From NCBI GenBank assembly GCA_937874515.1, contig CALNBV010000069.1:1-23408 (forward strand): a stretch of 23,408 nucleotides of DNA, written 5' to 3'. Within the stretch, counting starts at the first letter, position 1. Each line of letters opens with the position of its first letter. The notes under the pieces were generated by a model. That model had not been told where the DNA came from and did no database searches. It saw only the letters and a list, made by a program, of their open reading frames with translations. The stretch comes from an uncultured Paenibacillaceae bacterium. Its GTDB lineage: Bacteria; Bacillota; Bacilli; Aneurinibacillales; Aneurinibacillaceae. Made by a program: the position numbers and the translations under genes. Shown one piece after another: positions 7,666 through 14,336 of this stretch.

Positions 7666-9501
7666 ATGAGTGGGATTGTAGGTTATATTGGAAAACGAAA
7701 TGCATTGCCCATTTTATTGGATAGTTTGGATAAACTGGATTACCGGGGGTATGATTCTGCGGGAATAGCGGTTTCTAATCAGCATCAAATTGAAATGAAA
7801 AAAACAATTGGGCGAGTTAAAGATTTGCGAAATTTGCTATTAAGAGAACCGATTATTCAGGGAAACCTTGGAATTGGACATACCCGATGGGCCACTCATG
7901 GGGTACCTTCTGTCATAAACTCCCATCCTTTAACAGGCTGTACTGATCAGTTTTTTGTCGTTCATAATGGAATTATTGAGAATTTCCTTTATTTAAGGAA
8001 ACAATTGAGTTTGAAAGGGCATGTTTTTGCAACGGAAACAGATACGGAAGTGATTCCTCATTTGCTAGAGGAATATAATACAGGCAACCTTGAGGAAACG
8101 GTGCGGAAAGCTCTCCCCCTTTTAAAGGGGTCGTTCGCTTTGGCCATTATGAGCAATGATGAACCAGACCGAATTATTGCTGTTTCTCAAGATAACCCGC
8201 TGGTATTAGGATTTGGCAAAGATGAGTCTTTCCTTGCTTCTGATATTCCCGCCCTGTTACCCTATACCCGGGAAATTCACCCTATTAAAAATGGTGAAAT
8301 TGCCATACTTACTCCTGGAAAAGTGATTATGAAGGATTTGCATGGGGAAGTCCAGGAAGTTGAGCGGAATTTTGTAGAATGGAACAATCAAGATGTCCTT
8401 CTCTCTAATCATGAGCACTATATGTTGAAGGAAATTTTTGAACAACCGAAAGCCATTGAAGATACGTTACAGGGAAGAATCGGGGAAAATGAAATCCTTC
8501 TACCAGAACTAGATGATTTTCTGAGTAAGGAAAAAATAAAAAGCATCAAAAAGATTGATTTTGTAGCAAACGGCACATCTTATCATGCGGGCATGATTGG
8601 GAAGAAAATCATGGAGCAATTAGTGGGCCTTCCTGTCGAAGTTTCTTTTTCATCAGAATTCCGTTATGACCATGGACCCCTTGATGAGAACAATTTGGTA
8701 ATTTTTATTAGCCAATCAGGTGAAACAGCGGATACCCTTTCTGCATTAAGGGAGGCAAAGAAATTCCGTTGCCTTGTGATTGCGATTACCAATACGACGG
8801 GGAGCACCATTTCCCGGAAAGCGGATTACACCCTTTATACAAAAGCGGGCCCGGAATTAGCAGTGCCGGCAACGAAAGCCTATACTGCACAAATTACCGC
8901 CAGTATTCTTTTGGCGATGTGGCTTACGCAAAAAGGGGAATTTATGGGCACACCTATGATTCCAGAATTAATATCTTCATTAAACCGTTTAAAAAGTGAT
9001 GTTGAATCTACACTAATAATGACCCAGGATGCCATTGACCAATTTGCTCAGGTGACCTTTGACCAGGAGCATATTTTCCTCATGGGAAGGGGATTGGATT
9101 ATGTATTGGCATTAGAAGGGGCCTTAAAATTGCAGGAAGTGGCCTATCTTCATGCGGATGCTTATGCAGCAGGCGAAATGAAGCACGGAACTATGGCATT
9201 AATCACTCCAGGAGTGCCTGTGATTGCCTTAGCGACCCAGGAACATCTTGTGGAAAAAACCATTAGTAATATTAAAGAGGTAAAAGCGCGGGATGCCTTT
9301 GTTGTGGGGATTACAACCGTAAGGGATGAATTGCTTTATGAAGAGGTAGACCATGTCATGTATATCCCTTCCACCCATTCTTTCCTCATGCCTATTTTGG
9401 CGGCTATTCCTTTGCAATTATTGGCTTATTATTCTGGAACAGTACGAGGCCATGACGTAGATCGCCCACGCAATTTAGCTAAAAGTTTAACGGTTGAATA
9501 A
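7666..9501 (+). CDS. glmS: GlmS-like glucosamine-6-phosphate synthase paralogue with Cys1 replaced by Ser
   Basis: The protein has the full two-part layout of glutamine:fructose-6-phosphate amidotransferase: an N-terminal Ntn glutaminase domain (about 1-235) and two SIS isomerase domains (about 290-425 and 460-600), 611 residues, ending NLAKSLTVE. It starts MSGIVGYIG instead of MCGIVGYIG: the codon is AGT (7669-7671), so the catalytic thiol nucleophile is a serine. The rest of the glutamine site is present (RWATH 74-78, His87, NG 101-102, Asp126). In the sugar site SQSGET (349-354), Lys488, Glu491, His507 and the C-terminal Lys are kept, but the usual Cys of CGTSYHAG is Asn302 and the usual Ser of ASTKAY is Ala402. 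The start is supported by GAGGTG 8 nt upstream. There is no glmS ribozyme: only 35 nt separate it from argJ. I infer a divergent paralogue, perhaps ammonia-dependent, rather than the main GlmS. Confidence 0.88.
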   Translation: MSGIVGYIGKRNALPILLDSLDKLDYRGYDSAGIAVSNQHQIEMKKTIGRVKDLRNLLLREPIIQGNLGIGHTRWATHGVPSVINSHPLTGCTDQFFVVHNGIIENFLYLRKQLSLKGHVFATETDTEVIPHLLEEYNTGNLEETVRKALPLLKGSFALAIMSNDEPDRIIAVSQDNPLVLGFGKDESFLASDIPALLPYTREIHPIKNGEIAILTPGKVIMKDLHGEVQEVERNFVEWNNQDVLLSNHEHYMLKEIFEQPKAIEDTLQGRIGENEILLPELDDFLSKEKIKSIKKIDFVANGTSYHAGMIGKKIMEQLVGLPVEVSFSSEFRYDHGPLDENNLVIFISQSGETADTLSALREAKKFRCLVIAITNTTGSTISRKADYTLYTKAGPELAVPATKAYTAQITASILLAMWLTQKGEFMGTPMIPELISSLNRLKSDVESTLIMTQDAIDQFAQVTFDQEHIFLMGRGLDYVLALEGALKLQEVAYLHADAYAAGEMKHGTMALITPGVPVIALATQEHLVEKTISNIKEVKARDAFVVGITTVRDELLYEEVDHVMYIPSTHSFLMPILAAIPLQLLAYYSGTVRGHDVDRPRNLAKSLTVE

Positions 9502-9510
9502 AGGATGTAA

Positions 9511-9546
9511 AAAAAATCTTCGCTACTAATGGCGAAGATTTTTTTT
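9511..9546. terminator. Bidirectional intrinsic terminator after the GlmS-like gene
   Basis: A13-base arm AAAAAATCTTCGC (9511-9523) pairs with GCGAAGATTTTTT starting at 9532, leaving an 8-nt loop. It is followed by a T-run on the plus strand and preceded by an A-run, so it can end transcripts from both sides. It overlaps the stop codon of the convergent DUF523 gene. Confidence 0.9.
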
Positions 9547-9991
9547 ATTTACTACTGTCTTCATCTGTCACTTTGATTCCGTTTTTCGTAAGAAGGGCTG
9601 CGGTGACACCCATTCCTTCGATTCGTTTGTGGCTAAAGGAACCATCATATATTTCTTTGCTTCCACAAGAGGGGCTTCGTTGTTTTAGAATAGCAGATGT
9701 AGCTCCAACTAATTGGGCCATTTTTAAGGTTTCCTGGGCCCCTTTTAAAAATTGGGGTGTAACATCTTTCCCGTTCACATCCACCACCCGGGCTTTTCCT
9801 TCCAAAACATCAAATCCATTCCCACCAATAATTTCTGCAGGAGGACGAGGTGTTGAAAGTCCCCCGACTTGTTCTGGACAAATTGGAATTGCCTTTCCTT
9901 CTTGCACAAGTTTGGCGATTTCGTAAGTTAAATTATTCTTTTCATCATAACGGCAACAACAGCCCATTAAACAGGCGCTGACAATAATCAT
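9545..9991 (-). CDS. DUF523 family protein (YbbK-like)
   Basis: This is a small cysteine-rich protein of the DUF523 family, whose biochemical role is not known to me. Family marks are the N-terminal VSACLMGCCCRYD, the central CPEQVGGLSTPRPPAEI and the late KQRSPSCGS. The conserved Cys residues in these three blocks may bind a metal or cluster, which is inference. At 148 residues it is of normal length. The ATG at 9991 has AGGAGGT about 6 nt upstream. It lies 22 bases after the unrecognised membrane protein at 10014 in the same direction, so the two are probably co-transcribed, and ends in the shared terminator. Confidence 0.9.
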   Translation of the reverse strand: MIIVSACLMGCCCRYDEKNNLTYEIAKLVQEGKAIPICPEQVGGLSTPRPPAEIIGGNGFDVLEGKARVVDVNGKDVTPQFLKGAQETLKMAQLVGATSAILKQRSPSCGSKEIYDGSFSHKRIEGMGVTAALLTKNGIKVTDEDSSK

Positions 9992-10013
9992 GGATTACCT
10001 CCTGACCTTTGGC

Positions 10014-10742
10014 TTAACCCAGGTTCACCAGACTATTAATTTCTCTAATTAATTTGATGGCTTTTTCATAGGAAGCCTGGTCACGGTCAATATAGGTATT
10101 GATTTCAATGAGTATGCTTGATAAATCAATTAAATCAATTCTTTCAAGTTGTTTTTGCAAATCGGTAATACGAATCATCATTTTAAAAATGTTTTCTTTA
10201 TTACTAAAGGGTTCCTCAGTCAAATCGGCTAATTCTTGAACCAGTGTACGCATAAGGGGGATAATTTGAAAATTGTCGATATAGACATGTTTTTTGCCGC
10301 CCTCGGTTAATTTATCATAATTGGTCACTTTGCCGTCTCGATTAATAACAATCCCGTTGGTGTATCTTGCTGCCCCTGTAAATGTATCAATGGACATATA
10401 ATAATATGTATCCTTTTTTTGATCATAATAGGGCGCCTCATAGGGTTGTTCAATTACAGAAAAAACCTCCTGGACGTTAGCTAACCGGGGGTCAGATACT
10501 TTAATGGGTTCCTTATCAATTTTTGTTTTGACCAGTCTATTCTTCATATCACTTTCAAACTGGGTATCATCAATCTTTTGATTGGTGGTATTTTGTGTAT
10601 CGAAAGAAGTCCCATTTTGCATGTCTGTTCCGTCAATAATACTGTAATTTTTATTAAAAAATATATTCCAAACAAAAATCCCTACAATAATCATTGAGAG
10701 GGTTATTATTAACATAAGTATCTTCGGTTTATTTGTACTCAC
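10014..10742 (-). CDS. Hypothetical single-span membrane protein
   Basis: I do not recognise this protein. The open frame extends to a TTG at 10769, but AAAGGAG lies at about 10751-10757 inside that extension, which sets the start at GTG 10742 (VSTNKPK) and gives 242 residues. A short basic N-terminus precedes one hydrophobic segment (ILMLIITLSMIIVGIFVW). A Gln/Asn/Thr-rich linker follows, then an extracytoplasmic domain with YYDQKKDTYYYMSIDTFTGA and a helical C-terminal half. The layout suggests an anchored protein with its domain outside the membrane. It sits upstream of the DUF523 gene on the same strand and diverges from the TetR gene, but nothing indicates a shared function. Confidence 0.75.
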   Translation of the reverse strand: MSTNKPKILMLIITLSMIIVGIFVWNIFFNKNYSIIDGTDMQNGTSFDTQNTTNQKIDDTQFESDMKNRLVKTKIDKEPIKVSDPRLANVQEVFSVIEQPYEAPYYDQKKDTYYYMSIDTFTGAARYTNGIVINRDGKVTNYDKLTEGGKKHVYIDNFQIIPLMRTLVQELADLTEEPFSNKENIFKMMIRITDLQKQLERIDLIDLSSILIEINTYIDRDQASYEKAIKLIREINSLVNLG

Positions 10743-10889
10743 TGCTATGTCTCCTTTATTGTATTGCAAAAGTACTTCTTTCTATTTTAACGCAGTTGAT
10801 GTTTTTTTTGAAATTAATTAAGTGAAATTTCTCCCCTTAAATTTGGACATAATATAATATAGATATTAGTGGTACTGTAAATTTTAGGG

Positions 10890-10908
10890 ACTGGTTCCTA
10901 TAACCAGT
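10890..10908. promoter_or_regulatory. Palindrome before tetR-type gene, candidate operator
   Basis: ACTGGTT (10890-10896) and AACCAGT (10902-10908) form a perfect 7+7 inverted repeat with a 5-base spacer, located just before the RBS of the TetR regulator. Size and position suit an autoregulatory TetR operator. It could equally be an mRNA hairpin next to the RBS. An AT-rich TATAAT (10853-10858) lies upstream but has no convincing -35. Confidence 0.45.
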
Positions 10909-10922
10909 AGAGAGGAAAGAAA

Positions 10923-11510
10923 ATGCGTCAGAAAACGAAAGAATTAATATTCGAGGGTGCCCTACGTTCTTTTGCAGAAAAAGGATATACCGAAACAACA
11001 ATGGAACAAATCGCTGTTTCCTGTGGTGTTGCTAAAGGAACTCTCTATTATAATTTTAAAACAAAAGAAGAACTTTATATTTTTGTCATTGAATCTGGAG
11101 TAGAACGTTTTATCTCCATGATCAAGGATTATATTGAGAGTTCGGATCATAACCATTTTCGCCAGAGAATCCTACGATTAATCGATGCACATTTAGAATT
11201 TTTTCAAAAGGAAACAGCATTTTGTCGCCTCTTGTTAAGCAAGGTGTGGGGAGTTGAAGAGAGACAGTATACGATACGTCATGTTTTACAGGGCTATTTT
11301 CAATTGATAGAAAGTGAAGTTGATTTAGCCAAGGAAAAGGGAGTGATTTCCAAAAGTATTGATAGTCAGATTACGGCGAGCAGTTTTTTTGGAACGGTTG
11401 GATTTACTGCAATGAGGAGTATTATTCTTGGGCGTTCTTTGGATGATCCTGCCCTTCGTTATACGCTACAAACGTTAATCTTGCAATCTTTAGGAATATA
11501 TGAGGAATAG
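10923..11510 (+). CDS. TetR/AcrR family transcriptional regulator
   Basis: This is a dimeric DNA-binding repressor of the TetR type. The N-terminal helix-turn-helix occupies about residues 8-52, with ALRSFAEKGYTETTMEQIA and the recognition part CGVAKGTLYYNFKTKEELY. The C-terminal region (55-195) is a variable, all-helical ligand and dimer domain. The length of 195 is typical. The ATG at 10923 is preceded by AGAGGAAAG. No transporter or catabolic gene is adjacent on its strand: upstream is the divergent hypothetical gene at 10742 and downstream is convergent tadA 4 bases away. Its target is therefore unclear, with autoregulation through the upstream palindrome the simplest idea. Confidence 0.93.
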   Translation: MRQKTKELIFEGALRSFAEKGYTETTMEQIAVSCGVAKGTLYYNFKTKEELYIFVIESGVERFISMIKDYIESSDHNHFRQRILRLIDAHLEFFQKETAFCRLLLSKVWGVEERQYTIRHVLQGYFQLIESEVDLAKEKGVISKSIDSQITASSFFGTVGFTAMRSIILGRSLDDPALRYTLQTLILQSLGIYEE

Positions 11511-11514
11511 CTTC

Positions 11515-11973
11515 TTATTTCTTCTTTTTTCGCAATCCTCTAAAAAAGGATTTTAAGATTTCGGCGCATTCTTCTTCACATACGTTGCTTTGTATTGCTA
11601 CTTGATGGTTAAAACGGGGTTCTTGTAGGAGGTTCATGAGTGTTCCCGCACAACCTGCTTTTGGATCATATGTACCAAAAACAACTCGAGCAATTCGGGA
11701 TTGTACAATGGCACCAGCACACATTGGACAGGGTTCAAGGGTTACGTAAAGGGTAGAATCCAGTAATCTCCAGCCCCCCAGGGTTTGGCTTGCATCTTTA
11801 ATTGCCAGTAGTTCAGCGTGAGCGAGAGAATCCCCATCGATTTCCCGTCGATTGTAACCCCGTCCTATTACTTCTCCGTTTCTTACAATAATGGCACCAA
11901 TGGGTACTTCCCCCAATTGTTCGGCTTTTCGTGCTTCATCTAAAGCGAGATTCATATAAAATTCATCTGTCAC
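11515..11973 (-). CDS. tadA: tRNA-specific adenosine deaminase TadA
   Basis: TadA deaminates adenosine-34 of tRNA-Arg(ACG) to inosine so that one tRNA reads several arginine codons. It is an essential cytoplasmic zinc enzyme. The zinc and catalytic residues are in AHAEL (His and the proton-shuttle Glu) and PCPMCAGA (two Cys); VPIGAIIV and VVFGTYDPKAGCAGT are also typical. The frame runs back to an ATG at 12030, but I choose the GTG at 11973 (VTDEFYM). A GGGGGA RBS lies about 7-8 nt upstream, and a probable promoter at 12010-12018 lies inside the longer frame. This gives 152 residues, close to the usual 150-160. Confidence 0.95.
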   Translation of the reverse strand: MTDEFYMNLALDEARKAEQLGEVPIGAIIVRNGEVIGRGYNRREIDGDSLAHAELLAIKDASQTLGGWRLLDSTLYVTLEPCPMCAGAIVQSRIARVVFGTYDPKAGCAGTLMNLLQEPRFNHQVAIQSNVCEEECAEILKSFFRGLRKKKK

Positions 11974-12009
11974 CAATAATCCCCCATCTTCCTTAGCCAA
12001 GTGTTTTCC

Positions 12010-12018
12010 ATTATAGCA
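12010..12018 (-). promoter_or_regulatory. Extended -10 promoter for tadA
   Basis: On the minus strand TGCTATAAT is a perfect extended -10 element; the -35 region (GGAATT at 17 bp) is weak, as is common with extended -10 promoters. Transcription would begin near 12003, downstream of the upstream ATG at 12030 and ahead of the GTG at 11973. It lies at the end of the apbE gene. Confidence 0.6.
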
Positions 12019-12022
12019 TAAA

Positions 12023-12970
12023 TCAGGCATGGAATTCCCAATTAGAACAATAGGTTTTTAAGGATGGGCTTATCTCAATGGAACCATCCTGGAGAATAGC
12101 AATCCAGGCAGCGTCAGGCAGTTTCTTTTGGATCCACTGGGGCCCATTTTTGGAACCAAGAATGAATAGGCACTTGGCATACACTTCTGAAGTGGTAAGA
12201 TTCGGGGTAAAAAGAGTGATTTGTACGTAATCAGTTTGGGTAGACCACCCGATACGTGGATCAATAATATGATGAGCAATTTCCCCATCTTCATTTTTCC
12301 ATCTTCTTTTTAAGGAACTGCTGGTAGCGATTCCACAATCCCTGTGCAAAGTAAAGGAGCCTATTGCTTCTTCAGGGAGGAAAGGATTAGCTAATTCAAT
12401 GACCCAATTCCCATTTTCGGGGGACTTTCCCCATACAGCCAAATCGCCACCGGCATCCAATAAGCCAGATGCAACTCCATCGGCAAGAAGCCAATTCTTC
12501 ATTTTTTGTGCCGTCCATCCCTTTGCAATTCCGCCTAAATCTACATCTGCATCAGTAGCAAGACAAATACTTTTCATGCCCCCGTTTATTTTTAGAGGAA
12601 GATGTGTCGGGGAAGGATTTCGTTTTTTTCGATCATTGGCATAGGCCATAGATTCAGAAATTACTGTGGTATGCAATTGTTCAAAACTGCGATTATACCC
12701 AATTTCCATCATCTTTTGTCGGAGAAAGGGGGTAAAAAGATGATCTGTTTCCTCGTAATAATGTAGAGACTCTGTAAGAAGTTCAAAAAGTAAGGCGGAA
12801 GGGACAAAGATTTCCCCTTTTTCCTGATTGATTTGGGATAGTTCACTATCCTTTCGAAAACGGCTTACTTTTTTTTCAACATGGTGTGCCCATGCTTTAT
12901 ATTGCAAACTATATTTTTCCTCTAGACCAGCTGTGAAAAAGGTTGTATTCATGGCATTAAAAGAATACAT
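12023..12970 (-). CDS. ApbE-family FAD:protein FMN transferase-like protein
   Basis: ApbE enzymes attach FMN from FAD to a threonine of target electron-transfer proteins. Family motifs here are FRKDSELSQIN near residue 40, VDLGGIAKGWTAQ near 155, GLLDAGGDLAVWG near 178, the GIATSSSLKRRW block near 220 and HHIIDPRIGWST near 240. There is no signal peptide or lipobox, so it is predicted cytoplasmic, unlike many ApbE lipoproteins. In the motif near the C-terminus that usually reads ADALATALFVLG, this protein has SEVYAKCLFILG, so the usual Asp and Thr metal ligands are Glu and Lys. The ATG at 12970 is preceded by GAGGCG. It follows the small Asp-rich protein by 29 bases on the same strand, probably one operon. 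Activity is uncertain because of the altered ligands. Confidence 0.85.
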   Translation of the reverse strand: MYSFNAMNTTFFTAGLEEKYSLQYKAWAHHVEKKVSRFRKDSELSQINQEKGEIFVPSALLFELLTESLHYYEETDHLFTPFLRQKMMEIGYNRSFEQLHTTVISESMAYANDRKKRNPSPTHLPLKINGGMKSICLATDADVDLGGIAKGWTAQKMKNWLLADGVASGLLDAGGDLAVWGKSPENGNWVIELANPFLPEEAIGSFTLHRDCGIATSSSLKRRWKNEDGEIAHHIIDPRIGWSTQTDYVQITLFTPNLTTSEVYAKCLFILGSKNGPQWIQKKLPDAAWIAILQDGSIEISPSLKTYCSNWEFHA

Positions 12971-12999
12971 AAGATCGCCTCGTTTATATTCTTAGTTGA

Positions 13000-13368
13000 T
13001 TAAGATGCACGGGTGCGGTATTTTTTTGTCGTTGGTTCGGTGTTGCCAGAGCCCTGGGTATATCCGCCTTTATTCTCGTAATTGTCATTATCATCATCAT
13101 CGTCGTCATCATCGTCATCATCATGGTGCTTCTTTTTATATTCATACTTTTCGCCATCTTTATAAACCTGGTTTGAATCTGCTCCTAGGAACTCATCTTT
13201 TACAGGGTCTTTTACAGAGTTTATTGTTTCGCTTTTTACTGTCTCATCGGATGCACTGGCTTTATTTTGTTGTGTTGAATCAAACTCCTTCGCCAATCCT
13301 ACAAATCCGGTAAAGGCTAAAACACTGGTAGCCCCAACAATCCATTTTACAAGGTTATTTTTTGCCAC
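13000..13368 (-). CDS. Small membrane-anchored protein with poly-aspartate run
   Basis: I do not recognise this protein. The frame extends to 13395, but GGAGG at about 13376-13380 sits 7 nt before GTG 13368 (VAKNNLVKW), which I take as the start, giving 122 residues. A basic N-terminus and one hydrophobic stretch (WIVGATSVLAFTGFVGLA) form an uncleaved anchor or signal peptide. A polar linker follows, then KKKHH directly before 11 aspartates, and a Gly/Asn/Thr-rich tail ends in basic residues. The HH plus poly-Asp stretch could bind divalent cations; this is inference. It lies just upstream of the ApbE-like gene, so it may serve a redox or metal function with it. Confidence 0.75.
   Translation of the reverse strand: MAKNNLVKWIVGATSVLAFTGFVGLAKEFDSTQQNKASASDETVKSETINSVKDPVKDEFLGADSNQVYKDGEKYEYKKKHHDDDDDDDDDDDNDNYENKGGYTQGSGNTEPTTKKYRTRAS
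13090..13122 (-). repeat. GAT/GAC triplet tract encoding 11 aspartates
   Basis: Eleven consecutive Asp codons (8 GAT, 3 GAC on the minus strand) form a 33-bp imperfect triplet repeat. The mixed codons suggest protein-level selection rather than very recent slippage, but tract length could vary among strains. Confidence 0.95.
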
Positions 13369-13429
13369 TTTATTTCCTCCATTCATGTTTTCCATAAGAC
13401 TACTATAGACGGGGAAAATGAAAAATTTG

Positions 13430-13460
13430 TGAAAAATAGAAAACCCCCTTTACAGGGGGT
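13430..13460 (-). terminator. Intrinsic terminator of the acyltransferase operon
   Basis: On the minus strand ACCCCCT (13454-13460) and AGGGGGT (13443-13449) form a 7-bp GC-rich stem with a 4-base loop, followed by TTTTCTATTTTT. The stop codon of the acyltransferase gene lies in the loop, so gene end and terminator overlap. Confidence 0.8.
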
Positions 13461-14325
13461 CAGAAAATCGTTCCTTTATATTAAACCAATAAAACCATTG
13501 GGAAGGTTTTGAGATGATTAGTTCTTCAAGAATATGATTTAGTTCTTGAATAGCTGCGGGGTCTTTTGGAGAAAAATCCTTTGAAAATTGAATTGGAGGT
13601 TTTATGATGATATGGTGTTGAAACTTTTTATGCCTGTATCCGTAAAAGGGTAGAAGTGGAATTCCATTTTCTAAAGATAAAACCGCTGCCCCTGCAGGGG
13701 TTTTGGTTTCCCTGCCAAAGAGGTAGGACGTTGGAAAATTTGGGCGATAGAAATCACCTAGCAGGACAACCACTCCATTATTTTTTAAATGTTGTCGTAA
13801 AGCCCTCCAAATTTTCAAAGGTGATTCTTGATCATAATCCAATCCATTACAACCATGAGATTGGAAAATTTCGTATAGGGGACGGAGTTCTAAGCTTCCT
13901 GCAGTTGCTACAGTGAGACAAGGATATTTTTGAGATAGGTACCAATAATAGTAAAAGAAATTTCCCGTATGAGTGGTATAAAGAATCGTACCTTTTCCCT
14001 TTTCTAAGGCCTGGTCTATATATTTCTCACCCTCTATGTTGAAAATAGAGTTTTGAGGGGTTAGGTGTCGTTGGGAAAGGAAAAGTATTTCAATTAACAT
14101 TAGTGTAAGATGAAAGAAATAATTTCTACAAGATTCTTTCTTTTGTAATATAGCGTTTATTTGGTTTTGAATCGTCTTTTTAGTTTTAGGGGCCAAAAGA
14201 TAATAGGCCCAGCTAATAATAAGACATACATAATAAATAAGGGGTTGGGGAATTCTTCTGATCCACTTTTGCATTTTATTTAATCGATGTGGATTCCTGG
14301 TGACCTTCCCTAGTAGTTGATACAT
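13450..14325 (-). CDS. HtrB/LpxL-family acyltransferase
   Basis: This protein resembles the lipid A lauroyl/myristoyl acyltransferase (HtrB/LpxL) superfamily, which transfers fatty acyl chains to hydroxyl groups at the membrane. Marks are the N-terminal membrane segment (about 28-45), EKGKGTILYTTHTGNFF (109-124), LLGDFYRPNF followed by FGRETKTPAGAAVL (189-215) and the end motif SQWFYWFN (275-282). Gram-positive cells lack lipid A, so another lipid is the substrate. The family catalytic pair His-x4-Asp/Glu is incomplete: His119 is present but residue 124 is Phe. The ATG at 14325 has AAGGAGG 8 nt upstream and lies 11 bases after the OlsB-like gene, so the two form an operon. I infer the second acylation step of an acylated amino-acid lipid. 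Confidence 0.8.
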   Translation of the reverse strand: MYQLLGKVTRNPHRLNKMQKWIRRIPQPLIYYVCLIISWAYYLLAPKTKKTIQNQINAILQKKESCRNYFFHLTLMLIEILFLSQRHLTPQNSIFNIEGEKYIDQALEKGKGTILYTTHTGNFFYYYWYLSQKYPCLTVATAGSLELRPLYEIFQSHGCNGLDYDQESPLKIWRALRQHLKNNGVVVLLGDFYRPNFPTSYLFGRETKTPAGAAVLSLENGIPLLPFYGYRHKKFQHHIIIKPPIQFSKDFSPKDPAAIQELNHILEELIISKPSQWFYWFNIKERFSDPL

Positions 14326-14336
14326 AAATTTCCTCC

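Noticed and set aside
12023..12030. ATG at 12030 as the tadA start
   Set aside because: It would overlap apbE and lie upstream of the probable extended -10 promoter; the GTG at 11973 has the RBS and family-like length.
13325..13350. IVGATS in the small Asp-rich protein as a flavinylation site for ApbE
   Set aside because: Known targets have an Asp several residues before SGAT and lie in a soluble FMN-binding domain; here GAT is inside a membrane segment.
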